From assembly GCA_017415025.1 (NCBI GenBank), contig JAFQJH010000004.1:226031-290030 (forward strand): a stretch of 64,000 nucleotides of DNA, given 5' to 3'. This document shows, in pieces, positions 42,705 to 51,700 of this stretch (position 1 is its first letter; every line of letters begins with the position of its first letter). Source of the stretch: Clostridia bacterium (lineage in GTDB: Bacteria; Bacillota; Clostridia; Oscillospirales; Acutalibacteraceae). A program made the position numbers and the translations under genes. The notes beneath the pieces were generated by a model. That model was not told where the DNA came from. It did not search any database and saw only the letters and a program-made list of their open reading frames with translations.

Positions 42705-44321
42705 TTACGGCTGTTCGGTTATCGGCTTATCCTCGCTCTCGTGCTCAAAGGAAATAAAATTATTCCTCTTTGCATACGCCCAGCGCATATCAAAAACCTC
42801 ACACGCGCTCGCTGGCATATAAAGCTGGTCTCTGTCGAGCCTCTTTACAGCACACTCGAGCTTTACCTCTCCGCGGTCGGTAACGGCAACGTCGCTGTCC
42901 TCAAAAAACTCTGCTCTTCTGCCATAGACCTCGAGGGTTATCTTGCCTTTTTCCTTAATGACCGAACCGCCTATGTATCCGATAAGCACGCCGAGCGGAG
43001 CATACCACACGCCGTCGAGCTCACGGCACGGTGTCTCGTACTGGCAAAGTCCGAGCTGTGCGCCCTTGAACATCATTCTTGTTCGGTTATATTTCGGCAC
43101 AACCGCATAGGGTGTGATTTCATCCTTATCCTTGTCGATTGTGCATTTGTCAACAATTCTTCCGTCCTCAAAAATCGTTGAGGTGAGTGTCATCTTACCG
43201 CCCTCGATTTCTACAACCGCAATAACGGAGACATCCTCCTCCTGAGTGTAAAACGCAGAGTGCCATACCTTTGCAAGTGCGCGTGTACCCGGAGGATTTT
43301 TATTTGAATTACCGAGCATATAATGCACCGTTCCCTGTGACGGACGCTCGAACAGCTCCTCGTTCTTCATCGGGAAGCTACGCGAAAAATTGTGCTCGTG
43401 ACCCGAGAAAACAAGGTCAAGCATCTCAAAGCCCTCACGCATTACGGGATATGCATCATAGTTCTGACAGTCCGAGCCCGAATAGCAGATCGGGAAATGA
43501 TAAGAGCCGATTTTCCACTGCTTATCACAGTTTTTGAGGTCATTTATCATCCACTCGTTGACTTCTTCGGGGCCGTTGACACCGATGACCATAAAATGAG
43601 CATTGCCGTAATCAAAGGTGTAGTTTTCCGTCTTCCAATTCTCGGGGCCGTTGTCGGCATAAGAGCCCTTAAACTGCTTGCCGAAAAACTCCGCAGGCTC
43701 GGAATAGTATCTGCCGATGCCGTTTTTATAATCCTGAAAACCGCGGTTATCGTGGTTGCCGAGTGTCATCATAAACGGAATGTGCTCAACAATGCCCTTG
43801 AGTCCGCTGAATGCACCGTTCCACTGCACCTCGTGCTGACCGCAGTCGGTGTTGTCACCGCCCGTAAGAATGAAGCGCGCATCAGGATGCTTTTTGAGAG
43901 TTTCTTTTAAAACATGATTGAAATAGGAATAGTCCGGACAATCGTGAGGGTCGCCCTTCTGCTGGTCAGAAACGCAGATGAACTTGAATTTTTCGAGCTT
44001 TTCGGGCTCTGTTTCAAAATAGAATTCCTCACTGCGGTTTTCATCGTCACCGCAGGTATAGAAATACTTTGTACCTGCCTTGAGCCCAGTAAGCTTTGCC
44101 CAATACATATTGCTGATGTCAATATCGCTTTCAAAAACCTCACTGTACGCATCACAGCGTGATTTCTCATCCGTACCGTCCTCGCGGTAAAGCACGTAGC
44201 CTTTTTCAACGTCCGTGCTCGTGCGCCAGGTGACGTTCATTGTGGTTTTCGCATCATCAGCAATGCTGATAAAAATATGGTCGGGCTGTTTTTGTGAGCC
44301 TCTTATCGGTTTTTCTTTCAT
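42705..44321 (-). CDS. Metallophosphoesterase, purple-acid-phosphatase-like, with FnIII and copper-amine-oxidase-like domains
   Basis: Protein of 538 residues in three parts. An N-terminal fibronectin-III-like domain (about 10-105; MNVTWRTSTDVEKGYVLYRE, LTGLKAGTKYFYTCGD) precedes a calcineurin-type phosphoesterase (about 110-390). Its metal motifs are CVSDQQKGD, LTGGDNTD, TLGNHDNRG, GSYHFPIC and FSGHEHNFSRS. The C-terminal part (about 430-530; GVWYAPLGVLIGYIGG...DQLYMPAS) resembles the copper-amine-oxidase N-terminal domain, often found in wall-binding secreted proteins. There is no signal peptide, which is odd for such a protein. It sits 11 bases after an LCP-like gene. Substrate unknown. 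Confidence 0.85.
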   Translation of the reverse strand: MKEKPIRGSQKQPDHIFISIADDAKTTMNVTWRTSTDVEKGYVLYREDGTDEKSRCDAYSEVFESDIDISNMYWAKLTGLKAGTKYFYTCGDDENRSEEFYFETEPEKLEKFKFICVSDQQKGDPHDCPDYSYFNHVLKETLKKHPDARFILTGGDNTDCGQHEVQWNGAFSGLKGIVEHIPFMMTLGNHDNRGFQDYKNGIGRYYSEPAEFFGKQFKGSYADNGPENWKTENYTFDYGNAHFMVIGVNGPEEVNEWMINDLKNCDKQWKIGSYHFPICYSGSDCQNYDAYPVMREGFEMLDLVFSGHEHNFSRSFPMKNEELFERPSQGTVHYMLGNSNKNPPGTRALAKVWHSAFYTQEEDVSVIAVVEIEGGKMTLTSTIFEDGRIVDKCTIDKDKDEITPYAVVPKYNRTRMMFKGAQLGLCQYETPCRELDGVWYAPLGVLIGYIGGSVIKEKGKITLEVYGRRAEFFEDSDVAVTDRGEVKLECAVKRLDRDQLYMPASACEVFDMRWAYAKRNNFISFEHESEDKPITEQP

Positions 44322-44332
44322 ATAAAAGCCTC

Positions 44333-45202
44333 CTACTTTGAGATACTTTCAAGACTTAAAATCACCGTTGCAGGCTGACGCTCGTCCGAAGCGCAGAGAA
44401 GCTTCAGCATCTGCAACGCGGATGACATTTCGACATAAGAAACGTCGCTTGCCGAGTTGATTTTTGACAGCACCTTCTGATAAATCGTGATGCCTTTTTC
44501 AACATTTTCCGCGGTGATAAAATTATCAATCATTGCACAGACTATCTGTCCCTGACGTCTCATACCGTCCGTGCCGAGTGTTTTACAGTATTTAAAAAAC
44601 TTGAGCAGAGTTTCGCCCTTTATCGTCTGGTCGCCCTGTGTGAGAATGAGCGTATAGTCATCCGTGCGGTATTCTATTCTTTCGTCAACCGTATATTCAA
44701 GACCGCCCATATAGTTGATTGCAAGTGCAAAGGTATCGGGATTTGAAGCAACGTACTTGTCGATTTCCACTCCCTCGTGCTTTTCAACGGCGGCAATAAG
44801 CTCCTTGTATCCGCCCCTTGAAAGTGCGGTAAGATATTCGGGGTTTTCCGTACCGAGAGGATGCACGCGGAACGTTCTGTCATCCATATCAGCATCAACC
44901 ATTATCAAAAAATGAATGGCGCTGGCATCGTTTTGAGCACAGTAAAGCAGGATATTCGCCTGACCCGACAATTCCTTATTGAGGTCAACCGTGTCCGTTG
45001 TATCCGTGCGGTCGTTGTCCGTTACCGCAACTGTTTTGTCCGAGAAAATATCCTCGAGCGAAATGTCGTTATGCTTAAGAATAACGACCGCGGAAATTGA
45101 GCCGAAAACTAATGCAAAGGCAAGAAAAGCATAAAGAAAATTGAGCATTCCGCTTCGCTTATCCTGCTTTGCAGTTTTGAATTTATGGTTTCTTTTAAAC
45201 AT
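44333..45202 (-). CDS. LytR-CpsA-Psr (LCP) family-like protein
   Basis: Membrane-anchored protein of 289 residues with an N-terminal basic segment and one helix (about 22-42). The outer domain shows a reduced LCP pattern: ILLYCAQNDASAIHFLIMVDADMDDRTFRVHPLG, GGYKELIAAVEKHEGVEIDKYVASNPDTFALAINYMGGLEYTV, QTIKGETLLKFFKYC and GMRRQGQIVCAMIDNF. LCP enzymes ligate wall polymers from undecaprenyl-phosphate to peptidoglycan. Here the usual RxDTI-type start is weakened (IHFLIMVDAD), so activity may be altered. It starts 4 bases after the GH13 gene. Confidence 0.75.
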   Translation of the reverse strand: MFKRNHKFKTAKQDKRSGMLNFLYAFLAFALVFGSISAVVILKHNDISLEDIFSDKTVAVTDNDRTDTTDTVDLNKELSGQANILLYCAQNDASAIHFLIMVDADMDDRTFRVHPLGTENPEYLTALSRGGYKELIAAVEKHEGVEIDKYVASNPDTFALAINYMGGLEYTVDERIEYRTDDYTLILTQGDQTIKGETLLKFFKYCKTLGTDGMRRQGQIVCAMIDNFITAENVEKGITIYQKVLSKINSASDVSYVEMSSALQMLKLLCASDERQPATVILSLESISK

Positions 45203-45206
45203 TCTA

Positions 45207-47069
45207 TCACATTCTCTTTTTGATTATTACCGTTGACTTTGCGCCGACATCAACAAGGGTTGAGCGCACATAGCTGTTGCCGAGCAGATCCTCGCCGTCC
45301 GCCCATTCGTCCTTTACATAATAGGTTATCGGGTGCGGATTGCTGTTGGCGATGATGAGCAATTCGTTGCCCTCGGTTTTTCGTGAATAGGCAACACAGC
45401 CCGCAACCGCAGAGAGGATTTCGAGCCTGCCGTCAACAAAGCAGACATTCTCCTTGCGGATTTTTCCTAATTTTTTATACCATTCGATAAGCTCGTTATT
45501 TTCTTTACCCCACGGGTAACAGCAACGGTTGAAGGGGTCCTTGTAGCCCTGCATACCTGCCTCGTCACCGTAGTAAATGCTCGGCACACCGGGCAGAGTG
45601 AACTGCATTGCGCTTGCCATTTTCATCAGCCCGATACCCGTATTATAAGCATCCGCATTCAAAGAGTGAGTGCTCTGCCAGAATCTGTCGCGGTATTCAC
45701 AGCTTTCGCCTGCAAGTGCCGTTATCGCACGCATAGTATCGTGCGTGGAGATATGATTCATCAGCACGTCGAGCACCTGCTTCGGGTAATTCTCGACAAT
45801 GGTGCTGACACGTGAATTGAACGTTTCCGCAGAGCCTGCGCGAACAAAATCAATAACCGCCCCCGCAAAGGGATAGTTCATCACGCTGTCAAGCTGTCCG
45901 CCGAGAAGATAATGACGGCGCTCGCCGTAGCTGAACTTGTTGGATGCATCCTCCCAGACCTCGCCCATAACGAGTGCATCGGGCTTTTCCGCTTTGACAG
46001 CCTTGCGGAAATTATTAAGAAAAACATCGGGCAATTCGTCGGCAACATCAAGTCTCCAACCGCTTGCACCAAGACGAAGCCATCTGCGTGCAATTCCGTT
46101 TTCACCCGTGATATATTCGATAAAATCGGGGTTTTCTTCAATAACCTCGGGAAGGAGCATAATGCCCCACCAGCTCAGATAATCATCGGGCCAGTTTTTG
46201 AACTTGTACCAATTATAATACTTTGAATCCTTCGACTGGTACGCACCGACGGTATCGTACCTGCCGTATTCGTTAAAATACTTGCTGTCACAGCCCGTGT
46301 GGCTGAAAACGCCGTCGAGGATAATCTTTATTCCTTCTTTTTCGGCGGAAGAACAAAGCGCTCTGAAATCCTCCTCATTACCGAGAAGAGGGTCAATTTT
46401 TGTATAGTCGCCCGTATCGTAGCGGTGATTTGAATGTGCCTCAAAAATCGGATTGAGATAAATGCACGTTACACCGAGACTTCTAAGGTAAGGCAGCTTT
46501 TCTTCAATACCCTTAAGGTCACCGCCGAAATAGTCGTTGTTTTTTACCTTGCCGTTTTCATCAGGTCTCCAATAAGGCTCACCTTCGCGGTCAACACGGA
46601 TAATTCTGTCCGTCGGGACACCCGATTTTTCCGTACCCGAAAAAGCAAATCTGTCGGGAAAAATCTGATAAATCAGACCGCCCTTCAGCCATTCGGGAGT
46701 TGTAAAGTCCTTATTGTAAACCGTCAGCTGCCAATATTTTCCGCTGTCACGGATTTTTCCCATTCCGTCACCGGCATCAAAAATTCTGCTCGTACCCCAT
46801 TGGGTATCGTATTCAAAGCGGTATTCGTAAAATCCGATTTCCTCGGGGCAGAAATCCGCTTTCCACCACTCTTCGCTGTCACCCTGCATACAGTCCCATT
46901 GCATATTGATATACTGCTCTGCGCCGCCGTCCTTTCTGACAACCAGACGCGCGTGATGGCAACAGAAATTTCGGGGCAGAACGATACGGAAGACGATGTT
47001 CTGCATCGCCTCCACGGCCCCGAATATGCTTTTGTGGTATTCATATCGCGAATTGTAGGGAATATACAT
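45207..47069 (-). CDS. GH13 alpha-glucan hydrolase (neopullulanase/cyclomaltodextrinase-like)
   Basis: Enzyme of 620 residues acting on alpha-1,4-glucans such as maltodextrins, cyclodextrins or pullulan. The N-terminal beta-domain (about 20-120) is followed by the (beta/alpha)8 barrel with the four GH13 regions: DGVFSHTG, GWRLDVADE (nucleophile Asp341), MGEVWEDA (acid/base Glu370) and NHISTHDT (Asp444). VNPIFEAHSNHRYDT-like LNPIFEAHSNHRYDTGDY is typical of the GH13_20 group. No signal peptide, so cytoplasmic. It is 7 bases from the previous small gene and 4 bases from the LCP gene, which makes an unexpected operon of glucan metabolism with envelope functions. Confidence 0.92.
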   Translation of the reverse strand: MYIPYNSRYEYHKSIFGAVEAMQNIVFRIVLPRNFCCHHARLVVRKDGGAEQYINMQWDCMQGDSEEWWKADFCPEEIGFYEYRFEYDTQWGTSRIFDAGDGMGKIRDSGKYWQLTVYNKDFTTPEWLKGGLIYQIFPDRFAFSGTEKSGVPTDRIIRVDREGEPYWRPDENGKVKNNDYFGGDLKGIEEKLPYLRSLGVTCIYLNPIFEAHSNHRYDTGDYTKIDPLLGNEEDFRALCSSAEKEGIKIILDGVFSHTGCDSKYFNEYGRYDTVGAYQSKDSKYYNWYKFKNWPDDYLSWWGIMLLPEVIEENPDFIEYITGENGIARRWLRLGASGWRLDVADELPDVFLNNFRKAVKAEKPDALVMGEVWEDASNKFSYGERRHYLLGGQLDSVMNYPFAGAVIDFVRAGSAETFNSRVSTIVENYPKQVLDVLMNHISTHDTMRAITALAGESCEYRDRFWQSTHSLNADAYNTGIGLMKMASAMQFTLPGVPSIYYGDEAGMQGYKDPFNRCCYPWGKENNELIEWYKKLGKIRKENVCFVDGRLEILSAVAGCVAYSRKTEGNELLIIANSNPHPITYYVKDEWADGEDLLGNSYVRSTLVDVGAKSTVIIKKRM

Positions 47070-47076
47070 TAAGAAG

Positions 47077-47412
47077 CTACTCTCTTATCTCGTTATTTTG
47101 TTCACCGTTATAATCGTCAGCAGGCACGGTAACCTGATTTTCAAAATATTTGTCATCAATCTGCGGAGAAGTCGGAACGGTTGTTGTCTCCTGCTGTGCA
47201 TCGTAAGGTGCATTGGAAATTTCAAGCAAGGCATCGGTCAGAATAAAGCTCGCCAGCATAATTCCGATAAGTATGACGGCGATGATAAAATATTTCACTA
47301 TCGGCTGCCACCTTGCTTTTTTATCGGTGCTGAAAAAATATTTTTTATTATCGCTGTAAGAAGAACGGAATTCCGTTATGCTCCGTCTGCGCTTATTATA
47401 TTTATTATCCAC
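47077..47412 (-). CDS. Small single-pass membrane protein, first gene of the GH13-LCP operon
   Basis: Protein of 111 residues starting with GTG, with AAGGTG six bases upstream. A basic, Tyr/Ser-rich cytoplasmic segment (1-36) is followed by one helix (about 38-62) and an acidic, Thr/Pro-rich outer tail. No family recognised. It leads a run of five close-set genes (gaps 7, 4, 11, then about 48 bases). Divergent from mecA with about 80 bases between their starts. It could be an envelope or divisome-linked accessory protein; that is only a guess from topology. Confidence 0.65.
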   Translation of the reverse strand: MDNKYNKRRRSITEFRSSYSDNKKYFFSTDKKARWQPIVKYFIIAVILIGIMLASFILTDALLEISNAPYDAQQETTTVPTSPQIDDKYFENQVTVPADDYNGEQNNEIRE

Positions 47413-47441
47413 TAAAACACCTTCTTACCATTTTTTGATGG

Positions 47442-47470
47442 TTGAATCCCCTGCTAACGGCACATATAAT
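47442..47470 (+). promoter_or_regulatory. mecA promoter
   Basis: TTGAAT and TATAAT separated by 17 bases, 21 bases before the TTG start. Confidence 0.65.
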
Positions 47471-47491
47471 TTAAAGTATGGAGGGATCGTT

Positions 47492-48007
47492 TTGAATATT
47501 CAGCCAATCGGCACTAATAAATTTATCGTAACCTTAAGCCGCGAAGACCTCGAGGATCTTGACATTACATACGACACAATGGATTACGCAAACGTCGAAA
47601 CACGGCGCGTTATCTGGACAATTCTCGACCGCGTGCGTTCAAGCACGGGCAAGGACATTGACCCTTCGGGCAACCTCGTTATTGAAGCCGCGCCCGACCG
47701 CTCGGGCGGCTGTGTGCTGATGTTCACCGTTCCCGCATCGCGTGTGAATATCGGCACAGTTGTTTCAAGGTCGACCTCAACTCAGATTTTTGAATTTGAG
47801 AGTCTCAACGACCTGCTCGATGCACTTTGCAACGTCGGAATAAGTGAAAGGAAGCTCTTCACAGACGGTAAAAAATTCCGTGCGGAATTTCCGACCGATA
47901 AGGCTGCTGTCTGCCGTCGGGTTATTGAAGAATACGGCAGATTTGTCGGCAACGACCTTATAACTGCCGCCGTTACACACGAGCATTGGCAGGAAATCAG
48001 CCCCTGA
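47492..48007 (+). CDS. mecA: Adaptor protein MecA-like
   Basis: Small adaptor of 171 residues that in Firmicutes brings substrates such as ComK to the ClpC unfoldase. The N-terminal domain (NIQPIGTNKFIVTLSREDLEDLDIT) and the linker-C-terminal domain (YEFESLNDLLDAL-like IFEFESLNDLLDALCNV) match the MecA/NegC pattern. Start chosen at TTG 47492 since GGAGG lies 7 bases upstream; a longer in-frame reading would begin inside the divergent gene and the promoter. Its stop overlaps the end of the convergent rpe by 11 bases. Confidence 0.85.
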   Translation: MNIQPIGTNKFIVTLSREDLEDLDITYDTMDYANVETRRVIWTILDRVRSSTGKDIDPSGNLVIEAAPDRSGGCVLMFTVPASRVNIGTVVSRSTSTQIFEFESLNDLLDALCNVGISERKLFTDGKKFRAEFPTDKAAVCRRVIEEYGRFVGNDLITAAVTHEHWQEISP

Positions 48008-48641
48008 GCTTTTCTATCATTTCAGCAGGATTTTCCGCACCGAAAACGGCACTGCCTGCGACAAGAACGTTTGCACCCGCCTCAATAACAATCGGTGCTG
48101 TATCGGGCGCAATACCGCCGTCAACCTGAATGTCGAGGTCAAGTCCGCGGCGCGTTGCTTCTGCACGGAGTGCTGAAACCTTATCCATCATATCCGCCAT
48201 AAATTTCTGACCGCCGAAGCCCGGCTCAACCGTCATAATCAGCACCATACTCAGCTTATCGAGATATGGGTAAACCTCCTCAATCGGAGTTTTCGGCTTG
48301 ACGGTAAGACCTGCTTTACAGCCGAGAGAAAGAATTTTTTCAATCGTTTCGGCTGTGGGCGAATCGCTCTCAATATGAAAATTGATTATATCCGCGCCCG
48401 CTTTTGCAAAATCCTCCGCATACTTCAGCGGGTCGCTTATCATAAGATGACAGTCAAAAACCTTATCCGTGCATTTGCGGATACATTTGACAACGGGTGC
48501 ACCGAAGGTAATATTCGGCACAAAATGACCGTCCATAACATCAATATGAATATAATCGGCACCGCAGGCATCCATTCGTGCAACCTCGGCACCCATTTTT
48601 GAAAAATCGCAGGATAAAATCGACGGGGCAATTTTAATCAT
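47997..48641 (-). CDS. rpe: Ribulose-phosphate 3-epimerase
   Basis: Pentose-phosphate enzyme of 214 residues interconverting ribulose-5-P and xylulose-5-P. TIM barrel with SILSCDFSKMGAEV, the metal ligands in HIDVMDGHFVPNITFG and DCHLMI, the EPGFGGQKF phosphate loop and QVDGGI with the second catalytic Asp. A TTGACC-17-TATTAT promoter lies upstream. The 3' end overlaps mecA tail to tail by 11 bases. Confidence 0.96.
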   Translation of the reverse strand: MIKIAPSILSCDFSKMGAEVARMDACGADYIHIDVMDGHFVPNITFGAPVVKCIRKCTDKVFDCHLMISDPLKYAEDFAKAGADIINFHIESDSPTAETIEKILSLGCKAGLTVKPKTPIEEVYPYLDKLSMVLIMTVEPGFGGQKFMADMMDKVSALRAEATRRGLDLDIQVDGGIAPDTAPIVIEAGANVLVAGSAVFGAENPAEMIEKLRG

Positions 48642-48678
48642 AAAAACACTCCTGAAAGTTCACATTTATACAGAATAT

Positions 48679-48707
48679 ATAATAACAATTTTTTTCGTCG
48701 AGGTCAA
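48679..48707 (-). promoter_or_regulatory. rpe promoter
   Basis: Minus-strand TTGACC and TATTAT separated by 17 bases, 38 bases before the start. Back to back with the CotH-gene promoter. Confidence 0.6.
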
Positions 48708-48726
48708 GATAACTCTTATATATTAT

Positions 48727-48755
48727 TTGACTATATTTTGTAAAAATGGTATAAT
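48727..48755 (+). promoter_or_regulatory. Promoter of the CotH-dockerin gene
   Basis: TTGACT and TATAAT with 17 bases between them, 29 bases before the ATG; GGAGGG is the ribosome binding site. Confidence 0.78.
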
Positions 48756-48783
48756 AAATTTTAACATTATGGAGGGATGAACT

Positions 48784-51700
48784 ATGAAGCGTTTTTTATG
48801 CATATTTATGGCAATTCTTATGATTTTCACCGCATTTAGTTCTACAGTTTCCGCATATACCTATAACTCAAATTTCATTTCAACAGAAAAAGATTTCGGT
48901 GAGGTTTACTTCAACAGCGATTATGCCGAAATCGGGAAAGAGCTGACCGTCAGCGTCAGCGGACGTGAGGACGAGGATTTCCTTTACAAGTGGTACGTTG
49001 ACGGAAAGGAAATTGACGTTTTTACCGAAAGCTATACTCCGCTTGAGTGCGACCTGCAGTCAATGCTCGAGGTTGAGGTTTACGACCTTGACGGCGCACC
49101 TGTGGGCAAAAAGAGTATGTTTATCAGCCTTCTTCCCGTTGTTTACATTGAAACAGAAGACAGAAGCCCTGTTGTAAGCAAGGAGGAATACATAAACTCT
49201 CATATAAAAATTCAGGGAAACGCTGAATTTGACAGTGCTGACCTTCTCTATAACGGCGAAGCAGAAATCCGCGGCAGAGGTAACTCCACCTGGATGGCAG
49301 ACAAGAAGCCGTACAGACTCAAGCTCGGCTCAAAGGCTGACCTTTTCGGAATGGGCAAGAGCAAGCATTGGGTGCTTCTTTCCAACCCGTTCGATTCAAG
49401 TCTTATGCGCAACACAATTTCATATAACTTCTCCGCTGACCTTGGGCTCGAATTCCAGAAGAGCGTATGGGTAGAGGTTATCCTCAACGGTACGACAATG
49501 GGTAACTACGAGCTTTGCGAGCACGTCCGCGTTGATGATACGAGAGTTGACATCACCAATTGGGAGGACCTTGCCGAGGATGCCGCTAAAGCAATTTACA
49601 ACGGCAACAAGAGCACTCTCACGAAGGACGAGCGCGACGAGCTCATCGACATTATGACCGAGGATATGAGCTGGTCAACGAGCGATGAGGTTACCTACAA
49701 AGGTGTAACCTACAACGTCTCTGATTATTTTGAATATCCCGACATCAACGGCGGCTATCTGACGGAGGTTGTCCGTAATGCAGAAGAATACACTTTCGCA
49801 ACAGACCGCGGAATGTATATAAGCGTTGACACCCCCGAGTCACTCAGCGAAGAAATGCTCGACTATATCTCGGGCTATTATCAGGCATTCGAGGATGCGC
49901 TTTTCAGCGAGGATTTCTGCACGGAGTATAACGGAGAAACCGTGCGTTACACCGACCTTATTGATATTCAGTCCTTTGTCGGCGGCTTCCTTGTCAACGA
50001 AATTTTTGAAAACTATGATTTCGGACGAACAAGCACCTGGATAAGTCAGGACATCGGCGGAAAGCTCGTCTACGGTCCCGTCTGGGATATGGACCACACA
50101 ATTTCTTACAGCACCTTCTACAAGTGGTCAGCTCTCGGCGTAAAGTGGCTTGCAAGAATGCTCTCTGACCCCGTTTTCCTCGAAAGCTTACGCGAAACAT
50201 ATTTTGAACACAGATATACTGACATTCACGACATTATCCGTGACGGCGGAGATATTGATTCCGCGATTGAAGCTCTTACTGCTTCCGCAGAATTCAATGA
50301 CGGACTGTGGGCAAACGACGTTTCTTTCATCGAAAACGCGACCGACCTCAAGCACCGCTTGCAGGAAAAAATCACTTGGCTGGATAAATCTCTTGCAACT
50401 CTCGACTCCGCTTACAGCTCAATGTCATCAATCAGCAATATGAGCCTTGTCAATTCGTCAAAGCTTACTCTGAATTTTGATAAAGCAAGCAACTCACTCG
50501 GCATAATTTGCAAATCGCTCACCCCCGCTGTTATCAGCGTTTTTGTTGACGGTAAGCAGGTCAACACCTTCAAGCCGACAGATGCAGACAGCTCCGTCAT
50601 CCTCCCGAAAATCAAGGATGGTGCAGTTATCAGTGTTGTCGCTTACGATGCGGATATGAACGTTATCGCAGGCAAGGCACTCGGAACGCAGAAGCAAATC
50701 ACGGCACTTTCAGTTGCATCAATGCCCGATAAGCTCACGTATAATGCGGGCGAAAAGCTCGACCTTACGGGTCTTTCGGTGACAGCAACGTATTCCGATG
50801 GCACAACAGCTCAGGTCAAACCTGACCTTGCATACACCTATGTTAAGGATGCTGTCGGCGATCAGTTCTTCGCTTACGGCAGTGTAACACAGGAAATCGG
50901 CGAAGTTTACGTTGTCCTGTGCTTCCTCAACAAAGCTTTTGAATTCAAAATTACGGTCAATCCCCGTGAAAACGCAGAAGAGGTCGAAGCACTCATCGCG
51001 GCTCTCCCCTCACGAATAAGCGGTAACCGTTTTGTAAAGGAGCTTTTCACTGCACAGATTGCTTATGATGCCCTTAGCGAAACAGCAAAAACAAGAGTCA
51101 GTAACACGGCAAAGCTCAATCAGTTGATGAACGCTTTTGTAACCGCGGCTGATAAATCAACAAAGTCTGTCCTCGCCTGCTTCACGGGCGGTACCTTCCG
51201 CACAAATTCAAGAAGCTCGGTTGTTACTGTTTCAAAGGGTGCTCCGAACAAAATTGTTTTCACCACCCAGAGCAGTTCAAGCTCAACCTACACCAAGGAC
51301 AGCGCCGCTTACCTTTCAGAAAAGCAGGTCGGCGACTTTACCTTGACAACCATCAAGCACCTTATAGCCGAAAATGAAAGCTATACATACAACATCAAGG
51401 CAATTTATCCTGACAATCACTCAAGCGACCAGTTGACAATCCGCGTCAGCGAGATGCTTGACAATATATCTGCCGTAAACAGCGTTTCCTTCGTCAAGCA
51501 TCTGAACATCAGCGATACACTTAAGGTTGTCGTCAAAAAGGATACGGTTGCAACAAATCTCCGACTGCTTGAAAACGGCACTGATATCGGTGCATCAATC
51601 ACAACGTCAGCCGTCGGAACAACGCTTTCAAAGACCTTCGATGAAACGGGCAAGCACACGCTGACTCTTCAGTACCTTGTCGGCACAACCTGGATTGATA

